Assembly (NCBI GenBank): GCA_963575745.1
Contig: CAUYUJ010013958.1
Location: forward strand, 1 to 64,000
From: Prorocentrum cordatum
Lineage: Eukaryota; Sar; Dinophyceae; Prorocentrales; Prorocentraceae
Reading direction: 5' to 3'
DNA: 64,000 nt
Made by a program: the position numbers and the translations under genes. Of the stretch, positions 41,474 to 50,800 are shown piece by piece (within the stretch, counting starts at the first letter, position 1; each line of letters begins with the position of its first letter). Under the pieces are notes generated by a model that did not search any database, was not told the DNA's origin, and saw only the letters and a program-made list of their open reading frames with translations.

Positions 41474-42900
41474 ATGTCCATCCTACCTGTGAAGTCATAC
41501 TATCCCAGCCAGGCCGGTATCGACCTTCCCAGCCACCCTCTGCAAAAAAATACTATGCGCGCACACTCGTTGATCACAAGTCATAAGTGTTCAAGAGCCT
41601 CTTGCAAAAAAAATGGCGAATTGCACGCGCACGCGTCGTCGCGCGCGCATTCCGAAATCCTTCAAAAAACTCTCAGTTCCGGAAGGATTTCAAAACCGAG
41701 AACCCAAAACCCATACAAACACACATGGCTGCGCAACATTGATCTTCTTAGAAAGATGACGCGCGAACCCTTGCGAAATCTTGAGACAGCCATAGGTTCT
41801 TCAAGATGATCGAAAAAAAAAGAACTACTACCAGACGGGCTTCGCGCGCGCATGTCGAAATCTTTCGGACGCCCTTGCGCGCGTGCAGTCGCGAGAATCC
41901 TTGGCAAAACATGTGACGAGTTAAACGCGCGCACGTCGTCGCACGCGTATGCCGAAATCCTTCAAAAACCTTCAGTTTCGGAAGGATTCCCAAATCAAGT
42001 GCCCAACGCACATACAAAAACACAGGGTCTCGCAACACGGATTTTCAGCAAAAGCGTGCGCGCGAGCTCTTGCGTCGTCGTCGTCGTCGCCGTCCTCCCT
42101 CCTCCCTCGTCGTCGTCGCCGTCGTCGTCCTCTGTCTTTCCTCGTCGTCGTCTTCCTCTTTGGCGTCGTCGTCGTTTCCGTCGTCGTTGTCGCCGTGGTC
42201 GTCCTTCCTCCTCCCTCGTCGTCGTCGTCCCTCGTCGGCGTCTCGTCGTCTTCCCTCCTATTTCGTCGCCGTCGTCGTCGTCTTCTCTCCTCCCTCGTCG
42301 TTGTCGTCGTTGGCGTCGCCGTCCTTCCTCCTGCTTCGTCGTTCGCGTCGTCGCCGTCCTCCCTCCTCCCTCGTCGTTGTCGTCGTTGTCACCGTCCTCC
42401 CTCCTCCCTCCTCCCTCGTCGTCGTCGTCTTTGTTGGCGACGTCGTCGTCGTCGTCGTCGTCATCGGCGTTGTCATCGTCGTCGTCGGCGTCGGCGTCGT
42501 CGTCGTCGTTTTCGTCGTCGTCGTTGTCGTCGTCGAAGTCGTTGGGGACGTCGTCGGTGTCGTCGTAGTCGGTGTCGGCGGCGTCGTCTTCGTCGTCGTC
42601 GTTGTCGCTGTCGTTGTCGTCGTCGGCGTCGGTGTCGTAGCCAAGTGCATTGGGTACTTACCGTCATGGTCTTAAGAGGTCTTGCGACCATGTTGCGGGT
42701 GGGAGGGTGGGATGTTTGCACGAGCAGTGGAGGGGACAGCTTCACATTGAGCAAGTGCATTTCACCACATAGATTGCACCGCGTAGACTGCATTACGTCG
42801 GTTGCATCGCATACATTGCACCACATGGGTTGCACCGCACAGACTGCATGACATAGGTTGCATGGGATACGTTTCAGCACATAGATTGCGCGTCGGCCGC
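41474..42900 (+). repeat. GTC-array tandem unit 4
   Basis: Same order as unit 3, with a shorter (GTC)n tract at 42075-42638 and a longer 15-bp TTGCA block at 42765-42895. It is followed by the tail segment shared with unit 1. Confidence 0.8.
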
Positions 42901-43214
42901 GCGCGCATGTCGAACTCTTTCCAAAACCTTCATCGCCGACGCGAGGACGCCGTCATCGTCGTCGGCGTGATCGGCATCGGCGCCCGCACTGGCCGCGCCT
43001 TCGTCGGTGCGAGCATCGTCACCAGCATCGCCACTATCATCATTGCGTCTACCGTAGTCGGCGTTGCCATGATACCGCACCCGCCCAAGTCGCCGACTCT
43101 CAGTGAAGTGCCCGCTGGGATGCGCCCAGCATGGGTTTTACAAACCAAGTTCCGGGTGGGTGGGTGGGATGTTTGCAAGAGCATGGGATGTGTCAACCCA
43201 TGGGTAAAAATCAA

Positions 43215-43400
43215 TTGCAGCACATAGATTGCATTGCATAAGTTGCATTACAAACGTTGCATCACATACATTGCACCACATCGAAAATTGCATTACGTAT
43301 ATTGTGCTACATAAGTTGCATCGCATATACTGTACCACCTAGATTGCACCGCGCAGGTTGCATTACATGGGTTGCATCGCATACCGCATAGATTGCAAGA
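43215..43400 (+). repeat. 15-bp TTGCA-type tandem repeat, block 4
   Basis: The longest block: TTGCAGCACATAGA, TTGCATTGCATAAG, TTGCATTACAAACG and similar, about 12 units. It sits at the end of the GTC-array domain. Confidence 0.8.
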
Positions 43401-43795
43401 ACCTAAGGTTTGGGGTCCACACGGCGAACGTTGATTGGAACAAATCACACTCCACAGGCTCTGGGAAGGCCTGCAGCAACTCCGTCCAAACAGCTCCGAT
43501 AGGCCCCTCGCAAGCACCAGATGATTCGAGAAAGCCACGATCCACACTTCTTGGGACGCCTGCGGTGGAGGGGTTGCAGAAAAGAAGATAGTTGTCCGAT
43601 CCAGCTGCGGACACCCAGGAACGCTGTTTCTGCGACCCCTCCTGCGCCGAGCGCGTCCAAAGAGGTGTGGGGGCAGGTTATTATTCCCATCATCTTGGGC
43701 CTTCTCCTTCTCCTCCACGTCGTCGCTCTCCTCCCCCACAGGCGCTCCTGCCGGCGCAGTCCCGTACGACTTCCAGGAGGGGGAGTAAGCGGACG
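43401..43795 (-). other. Non-filler segment, possible minus-strand coding remnant
   Basis: Mixed-composition sequence. On the minus strand near 43700-43760 a peptide GAPVGEESDDVEEKEKAQDD parallels GAPVAEESEDGEEKEEEAQDD encoded at 34805-34875 (minus). On the + strand the same place looks like a pyrimidine tract ending CCCCCACAG, as at a 3' splice site. Both readings are tentative. Confidence 0.3.
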
Positions 43796-43871
43796 AGGAG
43801 GAGGAGGAGGAGGAGGAGGAGGAGAAGGAGAGAGGGAGGAGGAGGAGGAGGAGGAGGAGGAGGAGGAGGAG

Positions 43872-43904
<33 letters not shown>

Positions 43905-44085
43905 AAGGAGGAGCAGCAGAAGGAGGCGGCAGACGTGGACGGGCCAAGCACGACGACGAGGAGAATACGGAGGAGGAGGAGGAGGAGGTGAAGGAGGAGG
44001 AGAAGGACGAGGACGAGGAAGAGCTAAGCACGATGGGGGAAGAGGAGGAGGAGGAGGAGGAGGAGGAGGAGGAGGAGGTGGAGTT
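43796..44085 (+). repeat. (GGA)n tracts
   Basis: Two long GGA/GAC tracts (43796-43915 and 43965-44080) around about 50 non-repetitive bases. Open frames here are Glu/Gly homopolymers and not real genes. 44086-44220 is mixed sequence leading to cassette 17. Confidence 0.85.
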
Positions 44086-44220
44086 GATGTTGTTGCTATT
44101 GCAAATGCCCCTGGATCTACTGCCGCTGAAACTGGTGGCGCTGCTCTGGACGCCTTCAGAATCATCCAGGAAACAGCGCACCCTGAAGCAAAGAGCAGCA
44201 GCAAGTGCACTCTGACTGGC

Positions 44221-44320
44221 ATTCGTGGACGGTAGTTCACGGATCAGCCCTACTCTATGCTACAGTGCTCGAATCAGTGCGCGCGAAATTGCGTTGCTGT
44301 AGCTCGGCCCAGGGCGGCTC
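44221..44320 (+). repeat. Seed cassette 17 (decayed)
   Basis: GTGGACGGTAGTTCACGGATC, CAGCCCTACTCTATGCTACA, then GTGCGCGCGAAATTGCG. Filler follows to about 44690. Confidence 0.5.
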
Positions 44321-44689
44321 CCGGCACTCCTGGGGCGGTCCTGGACGGTTTTGGGTGGCCGCCAGAAGGCTCCAAGACATCCAACGACGGCTCACAGACG
44401 CTTCAGAGAGCGGCTGGGAGGCACCAGAGAAGCCGAAGAAAGCCTCCAAATGTTCCAAGACGGCCCTGAGACACGCCAGGAGACACCCCACGACGGTCCA
44501 GGAGGACCCTCATGCTGGCCCCACAAGCCGAGCATCGTGTGGTTTCGAAGGTTTTTTCACAGCCATCCTGTGGTATCCGGTCCTCCTTTTGAAAAGACAG
44601 CGCCCCGCGTTCTCCTCGTCTTCCCCCTCCCGCTGCCACCTCCCGCTCCTCCCTCCTCCCGGCCCTGCCTCTGTGCAACTTCTCGTGGC

Positions 44690-45560
44690 CTCGTAGGGAG
44701 CTCCACCGAAGGCCCCAGCGGCAGGGTCCACATGGCGGCGCCGCCCCATTTTTGCGCACCCCTCACACGGTCACGGTTCGTAGCCCCATAGGGAGCTCCA
44801 CCGAAGGCCCTAGGTAGCAGGGTCCACATGGCGGCGCCCCCTCACACGGTTCGTGGCCCCATTGGGAGTTCCACCAAAGACCCCAGCGGCAGGGTCCACA
44901 GCGGCGCCGCCAAATTTTGGCGCACCCTTCATACGGCTCGTGGCCCCATAGGGAGATCAGCCGAAGGCCCCAGTGGCAGGGTCCACATGGCGGCGCCGAC
45001 CCCCCCCGGCACCTCTCACACGGTTCGTGACCTTGTAGGAAGCTCCACCGAAGGCCCCAGCGGCAGGGTCCACATGGCGGCGCCGCTTCATTTTGGCACA
45101 CCCTTCGCACGGCTCATCACCCCATAGGGAGATCAGCCGAAGGCCCCAGCGGCAGGGTCCACATGATCGTGGCCCCATAGGGACCTGCACCGAAGGCCCC
45201 AGTAGCAGGGTCCACATGGCGGCGCCACCGCTTTATGGCGAACCCCTTCCATGGTTCGTGGCCCCGTGTGGAGATCAGCCCAAGACCTCAGTGGCAGGGT
45301 CCACATGGCGACGCCGCCCCATTATTGCGCACCCTTCACACGCTTCGTGGCCCCATCCGAATCTCAGCCGAAGGCCTCAGGGGCAGGGTCCGCATGGCGG
45401 CTCCGCCCCTCTCTGGCGCACCCCGGACACGTTTCGTTGCCTCATCGGGAGCTCCACCGAAGTCCCCAGTGGCGAGGTTCGCATGGCTGTGCCGCCCTAT
45501 TTTGGCGCACACCTCACGCGGTTTGTGGCCCCATGAGGAGCTCCACCGAAAGCGATGAAA
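44690..45560 (+). repeat. 80-90 bp minisatellite, about 11 units
   Basis: Each unit has GGCCCCATAGGGAG, (A)TC(A)CACCGAAGGCCCCAG, CAGGGTCCACATGG and CGGCGCCGCCCCATTTTGG. Unit starts lie near 44694, 44780, 44858, 44940, 45027, 45113, 45170, 45255, 45345, 45430 and 45525. Lengths vary from about 57 to 95 by internal deletions. One + frame is open through several units, but frames change between them. Confidence 0.85.
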
Positions 45561-46044
45561 CAAGAGACTCCCAGGAGAGGCCTTCGACAATGGCCCCCAG
45601 ATGGCTTCAGAGCGCCCGATGACAGTCCCACAGAGCCCCGAGCTCCCTTTAAGAAGGCCCAAAGAAAGAGAGTTCCACAGAGACCTTGAGAGCCCAGGGC
45701 TATTCTAGAAAAGCTTCCGGCGCTGTCCCCCAGAAGAGGCTCTGGGGGACAGCCCAGGCATTTTTCAATACCGCAACAGGCCTTCAAGACGCCCCAGACA
45801 GGCTAGCAGGAGGACCCAACATGCCCCCGATACGGCCCCAGAGACACCCAAAATATCTCGACAGGAGCCCCTGCGCCCCAGTCAGGCTCCCAGGAAGCCC
45901 CGAATGTCGGGAAGGCGATGCAGGACCACGTGCAGAGAGTGCGCCCCAGCAAGCACGTCATGGCGGAGTACTGGTGCCCCGTCATGGTTGAGGACCACGG
46001 CGCCCCGCTCACAGCCCCAGTGCGCAGGTCCCAAGTTCAAGCAT
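45561..46044 (+). repeat. Short filler block with 12-bp hairpin
   Basis: Filler plus the perfect hairpin GCTGTCCCCCAG/CTGGGGGACAGC (45722-45733 and 45742-45753, loop AAGAGGCT), related to the hairpins in the 4.6-10 kb array. No gene. Confidence 0.6.
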
Positions 46045-46115
46045 CATGGACTCAATCAACGGGTTCACACTAGTCTATGCCACAATACCCAGAGCATCGC
46101 GTGGAAGGGGCCAAT
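46045..46115 (+). repeat. Seed cassette 18
   Basis: ATGGACTCAATCAACGGGTTC, ACACTAGTCTATGCCACAAT, then GCATCGCGTGGAAGG. Diverged type like cassette 8. Confidence 0.5.
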
Positions 46116-46904
46116 CGTGGCAAAGCCGGGGGGGGGGGGGCGCTGGGAGGGCCCGCCGGGAGGGCCTGCGCCTCCCAGACGGCCCGGGCGAGTCCAAGGG
46201 ACTTCCAAGTTCGCCGAAGACACCTCCAGTACGGCCGAGGATGGCCTCAAGATCAGAAGGACCCAAGATAGCGGTTCCCAGACGGCAGAAAAGCTTCCCC
46301 AAAGGCCCCGAGAGCGCTTCAAGAGCACGCCCAGCAGGGCCTCCCGGTGCAAATATCTAAGGTTGTTCCGCAGGTTTTCCAACATTGCTAGCACACACGA
46401 TTTGGAGGCCCGTCTTGCGTCCACGACTGCCCACCAGCTCCCAAGATCACCCTAAGCCAGCCCAAAAGGCTCTCCAAGAGGATCCCAAGGCGGCCCGGGA
46501 GAGCCCCAAGACGGCCCAAGAGGCCCCAAGACGGCCCAAGAGGCGCCGAAGACGACCCAAGATGACCCAGAGATGGCTCACTAGAGCCCCAGGTGCACCC
46601 CAAGACGGCCCCAAGAGCGCTCCCAGAGAGCCCGAAGAGGCCCCCCAACGGATGCTACAACGCACCCTCCTATTGTAGCATCCGTCGGGTGTTTTCTGAG
46701 GGCCCTCTTGGGGCGGTCTTCGGGCCCTCTGGAGCCCCTCTTGGGGTAATTTGCGGGTGCTCCCAGAATCTCCTGCAAGGTTGTAAGACGGCCCAAGAGA
46801 GCTGCAAGACAACTCACGGAAAGCCCCAAGGCGGCCCAAGAGGCACCCAAGGCAACCCAAGATGGCCCAGAGATGGCCTCGCCGCGTTCCCCTGCTAGGG
46901 CACT
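46116..46904 (+). repeat. Filler block with foldback centre
   Basis: A run of 13 G near 46128 and filler. A 13-bp perfect stem, ACGGATGCTACAA (46648-46660) with TTGTAGCATCCGT (46673-46685), has filler in opposite strands on its two sides, making a longer imperfect foldback. A T-rich module-like stretch lies near 46350-46430. Confidence 0.55.
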
Positions 46905-46995
46905 TGCGGAGTTGCTCCACGGGCGCACACTAGTCTATACTAGAACTCCGGGGGTCGCGCGTGACAGAAGGGCGGAGGATCCAATGAACCAAAAC
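46905..46995 (+). repeat. Seed cassette 19
   Basis: CTCCACGGGCGCACACTAGTC, TATACTAGAACTCCGGGGG, then CGCGTGACAGAAGGGCGG. Diverged type, close to cassette 6. Confidence 0.5.
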
Positions 46996-47900
46996 CGGCC
47001 CAGGCCGGCCCTGGGGGGCTCCACGACGGCTTCTGAGGGCCACAAGACGGCGCAAGATGGCCCGAGGCGCCCCCAGACGGTCCAAGAAGTCGCCAATATG
47101 GCTTCCAGAAGGCCCCAGTGCCGGAAGTCAGCCCAAGAGGGCTCCAGGATGCCTCCAAGCAGGGCCCCGAGAGGCCAAAATCATTGATTCCCGAAGGGTT
47201 TCAGCGTTCTCGCCTTCTCGATGTCTCGACGCTCCGAGCCGGCCCCAGGGCACCCAAGATCGTGCCAAGATGGCCCACGAGGCCCCCAAGAGAGCTCCCA
47301 GACAGCCCAAGAGGGCCCCAAGACGGCCCAAGAGGCCCCAAGACGGCCCCAAGACGACCCCAAGAGGGCCCCTCGAGGGGGAACTCGAACTGACATGTCC
47401 CGCCCTCCGCTCCACGATGATCCCATAGACCGCCAGCTGGCCCCAAAGAGGCCCCTCAGACGGCCTAGAAGGCCTCACAGCGCCAGAAGACGGCCCAAGC
47501 CCCCAGAGGCTAACATCATTGATGTCCCTTGGGTTTTGGAAGGGTCTCAGCGTTCTCGCCTTTTCGATGTCTCGACACTCCAAGCCAGCCCTGGGGCTCC
47601 CACGATCTCGCCAAGATGGCCCGAGAGGCCCCCAAGAGAGCTCCCAGACAGCCCAAGAGGGCCCCATGACGGCCCAAGAGGCCCCCAAGACGGCCCTAGA
47701 CGACCCCAAGAGGGCCCCACGAGAGGAAACTCGAGCTGACAGCTCGCGCTCTCCGCTCCAGGATGATCCCAGAAGCCGCCACCTGCCCCCAATAGGCGTC
47801 GCCGAAGATGCTCAAATCAGGTCCCAAGAGACCCTCGATAGGCCGCAAGACCCCCAAAACCGCCTCCAAGAGGCTTCCGGGCGACGGTTCCAGAGAGCTC
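46996..47900 (+). repeat. Phased filler block 8, two ~335-bp units
   Basis: T-rich modules at about 47175-47245 and 47510-47580 (CATTGATTCCCGAAGGG and CATTGATGTCCCTTGGG, each then TCTCGATGTCTCGAC or similar) head two near-identical filler units. The units' ends also match (GACATGTCCCGCCCTCCG against GACAGCTCGCGCTCTCCG). No gene. Confidence 0.7.
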
Positions 47901-48530
47901 TGGGACCGCGCCGGCCACCCAGGAAAATAAGGCGCCCATGCGCCTCTTATTTTCTCCCCTCCTTTGCAAACGCTTTCGTCTAAATGGGCGACTCGTCCGG
48001 AAGTTCTTTCTGAGAGTGCTCCGGACAGGCTGGCCATGGGGGCATGCTCCGCAGTGCCTTCGACCTTCGCCCCAACCCAGGCAGCCTTCGCGCATCCTCC
48101 GACCTCGGGCGGCCACAGCGATCATAAAACATCATTAGAAAAGAAGGCCCACTGCTGCTTCTGAATTTCCAGCATTGGCCCTACTGCAGCCTTAGGGTGA
48201 CTCAAGATCATCCTGGGGCGGCTCAAGACGCCCCCATTACCCAAAGGCAGCAGCACGAAACACGTAGCAGGCAACAATAGCGTAAGTGCACAGCAACAGC
48301 AAACAGCAGCAGCAGCAGCAGGTGGCGGTAAGCAGCACGCACCAAGCAGACGCGGCCATCAGCAGCACCTTTCAGCCACAAGCAACAACGACACACAGCA
48401 GCGGCGAGCATTACCAACAACATGCGATACCGGCAGCAAGAAACACCACGCAGAGGCATGCGCCGAATGCGAGGGTCGAGCCCCACGCTGCAATGACACC
48501 CTCAGAGGCCCCCACACGCTTCACCCCGAA
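47901..48530. other. Mixed spacer with CAGCAG repeat
   Basis: 47901-48200 is non-repetitive with no recognisable gene. 48240-48420 is a degenerate CAGCAG repeat, similar to 27.5 kb. The + frame into the PPR at 48531 is open from about 48286, but its N-terminal part is low complexity. Confidence 0.45.
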
Positions 48531-48790
48531 AGTGAACGTTGTCCACGGGTCAGCCCTAGTCGGCTACAACGCTGCGATCAGCGCTTGTGAGAAGGGCGAG
48601 CAGTGGCAGCGGGCTTTGGCGCTGCTGGGCGAGATGCGGGAGGCAAAGTTGGAACCCGACGTCATCAGCTACAACGCTGGGATCAGCGCGTTGGAGAAGG
48701 GCAGTGAGTGGCAGCGGGGACTGGCGCTGCTAAACGAAATGTGGAGGGTGAAATTGGAGCCCAGCGTCATCTCTACTAGAATGCAGCGTT
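48531..48790 (+). CDS. Two-motif PPR segment (cassette 20), partial
   Basis: AACGTTGTCCACGGGTCAGC, then VGYNAAISACEKGEQWQRA.. and a second full motif SYNAGISALEKGSEWQRG.., LLNEMWRVKLEPSVIS. Two consecutive intact RNA-binding motifs in one open + frame that extends into filler. The segment and its downstream filler are paralogous to 32.9-34.0 kb. As with the other PPR segments, it is either an exon or a fragment: no start codon or organelle-targeting peptide can be assigned. Confidence 0.55.
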
Positions 48791-49490
48791 CAATGCTAGC
48801 CAAATGGGCGAGCAGTGGCCGTGGACCAGCCCCCTCCAGCGACTGCCGGCGCGGCCCTGGGGCCACGGAGCGATTCCAAGATGGTTTCAGAGCGCTCCGA
48901 GCCGCCCCCAAAGGCCCCCAAGAGGGCCCGAAGACGGCCGAAGACGCCCAAGATAGCCGCCGAACGGCCCAAGAGGCCTCCAAAATGTTCCAAGTGGGTT
49001 CCAGAGAGAGCCCCTGGAGAGCCCGAGCAAGGTAAAATCGTCCCAATGCCTCGGGAAAACGTGCATTTCGGGAGTTCCCGTGCTTTTCGTCTTCGAAGCG
49101 TCCAAGACGGCCACGCAGGCACTCAAGATTGTCCCAAGACGCCTCAGGAGGCTGCCAGGAGGGCTCCAAAAATCTGCGCCAGGACGGCTCCTCAGGCGCC
49201 CGTGGCGGCCCCAAGAGGGGGTCAGGACAGGGTGGGAGCGCTCCCGAGAGGCCCCAAGAGGGGGCCAGGAGGGCCCCAAGAGGGCCCCGACAATGCCCCA
49301 TGACGCATGTACTAAGACAGGGCCGAGTGCATTCTGCCGCAGAAAGGCCTCTCGTGGCAGAATGGTAGGCCCGCGCCCGGCGGTGTCCTGGGGCCCTCTT
49401 CGAGCCCTCTTGGAACCTTCTTGGGACCTTCTTCGTGCCCTCTGGCACGACCCACTCGTGGTTCGGCAACCCCCGCCGCCAGTGGCAGCA
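48791..49490 (+). repeat. Filler block paralogous to 33.1-34.0 kb
   Basis: Same order as 33051-34084 but without the two insertions, giving the ancestral arrangement. T-rich module at about 49030-49110. Reversed-strand filler near 49390-49445. Confidence 0.8.
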
Positions 49491-49759
49491 AGCACGGGTA
49501 CACAATAGTCAGCTACAACGCTGGGATTAGCGCGTGCGCTAAGGGCGAGCAGTGGCAGAGGGCTGTGGGGCTGCTCAGCATAATGTGGCGGTCGAAGCTG
49601 AAGCCCAACGTGATCAGCTGCAGCGCAGGGATCAGCGCGTGCGATGAGGGCGGGCAGTGGCAGCGGGCTATAGCGCTGCTCAGCAAGATGTCGAAAGCGA
49701 AGCTGGAGCCCGACGCTATCAGCTACAGCGCTGGGATCAGCGCGTGCGAGAGGGGGTAG
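49491..49759 (+). CDS. Three-motif PPR segment (cassette 21), ends in a stop
   Basis: GYTIVSYNAGISACAKGEQWQRA, SCSAGISACDEGGQWQRA and SYSAGISACERG followed directly by TAG. Two full motifs and the start of a third. Residues 5 of the motifs vary (N, S, S), as in functional arrays. The bases after the stop still read as PPR (QWQRG..) in the same and then a shifted frame, so the stop is a lesion in a longer ancestral array. Confidence 0.6.
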
Positions 49760-49920
49760 CAGTGGCAGCGTGGCGTTGCTCAAAGGCGGAGCTGAAGTCC
49801 AATGTCATCAGCTGAAGCACGTGGTGGACAAACGCGATCGAGAAAGGCGAGCAGTGGCAGCAGGCCATAGCGCTGCTCAGCGAGATGTGCGAGGCGATCG
49901 TGGAACCAGATGGGCGATAG
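49760..49920 (+). pseudogene. Continuation of the PPR array, frameshifted
   Basis: After the TAG the PPR homology continues as CAGTGGCAGCGTGGC.. and then, in another frame, as NAIEKGEQWQQAIALLSEM, CEAIVEP, ending at GATGGGCGATAG. At least one stop and one or two frame changes separate it from the preceding motifs, so the whole locus held about five motifs. Confidence 0.6.
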
Positions 49921-50270
49921 TTGTGGACATCGGTTGCGCCGCCAGTGTCAGCGCCAGAGAGAGGGCGCGCGGGGGCCAGAGGTGTGCTCGCTACTCGGGA
50001 AGATGGGGAACTTGAAGCTCTACAGCGCCAGCATCGGCTCTCTGCGACATGAGGACGGGCGGGATTAGCGCGCAGTTGTGTGACTTTCCAGACACAGAAG
50101 ATGACTTAGCGACCGACCCTACGGAGGTGGGTGGACACCGTTCAGCAGCCCTGCATACACGCAAGGCTTGTCGACGTTGAGTTCGACCCCATTGCTTCCT
50201 CGACCTCCACTTGGGCCAACGGTGGACGGCTAGCACTCACCTGCATCGCTCGCACTGTAGGCCCGCCCGA
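49921..50270. other. Mixed spacer
   Basis: Non-repetitive sequence between the PPR locus and the (TG)n tract. No recognisable gene on either strand. Confidence 0.35.
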
Positions 50271-50274
50271 GTGC

Positions 50275-50760
50275 GGATGTGCGTGTGTGTGCGTGTGTGT
50301 GTGTGTGTGACGTTGTGTCTTTGTGTCGTTGTGTCGCTGTGTCTTTGTATCTGTGTATATGTGAGTCTCTGTGTGGGCGTGTGCGTGTGTGTGTGTGTGT
50401 TGTGTGTGTGTGTTGTGGTGTGCTGTGTTGTGTTATGTGTGTGGTTGTGATTGTGTGCGTGTGCGTGTGCGTGTGTGCGTGTGTGCGTATGTGCGCGTGT
50501 GCGTGTGTGCGTGTGTGCGTGTGTGCGTGTGTGCGTGTGTGCGTGTGTGCGTGTGTGCGTGGGTGCGTGAGTGCGTGGGTGCGTTGGTGCGTGGGTGCGT
50601 GTGCGCGTGTGCGCGCGTGCGCGTGTTCGCGTGTGCGCGTGTGTCGCGTGTTGTGTGTGGTGTGTGGCGTGTGGTGTGTGGCGTGTGGTGTGTGGTGTGT
50701 GTGTGTGTGATTGTGATTGTGTGTTTGATTGTGTGTGTGTTTTGTGTGTGGTGGTGTGGT
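50275..50760 (+). repeat. (TG)n / (GTGTGC)n tract
   Basis: About 485 bases of alternating purine-pyrimidine GT/GC on the + strand, with GTGTGCGT units in the middle. Such sequence can adopt Z-DNA. It is followed by G runs (50761-50800) and CCCCCCCCC (50866). Cys/Val frames here are not genes. Confidence 0.95.
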
Positions 50761-50800
50761 GGGGGGGGGGGGGGGCACGGGGGGAGGGGGGGGGGGGGGC

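Noticed and set aside
39158-42638. Ser/Val/Arg- or Asp/Thr-rich frames in the GTC tracts
   Set aside because: Simple-sequence translation. Frames shift between units and no flanking domain exists.
46128-46141. Runs of 13 or more G (also 50761-50800) as quadruplex regulatory elements
   Set aside because: Homopolymer G runs are also common sequencing and assembly artefacts, and nothing nearby supports a regulatory role.
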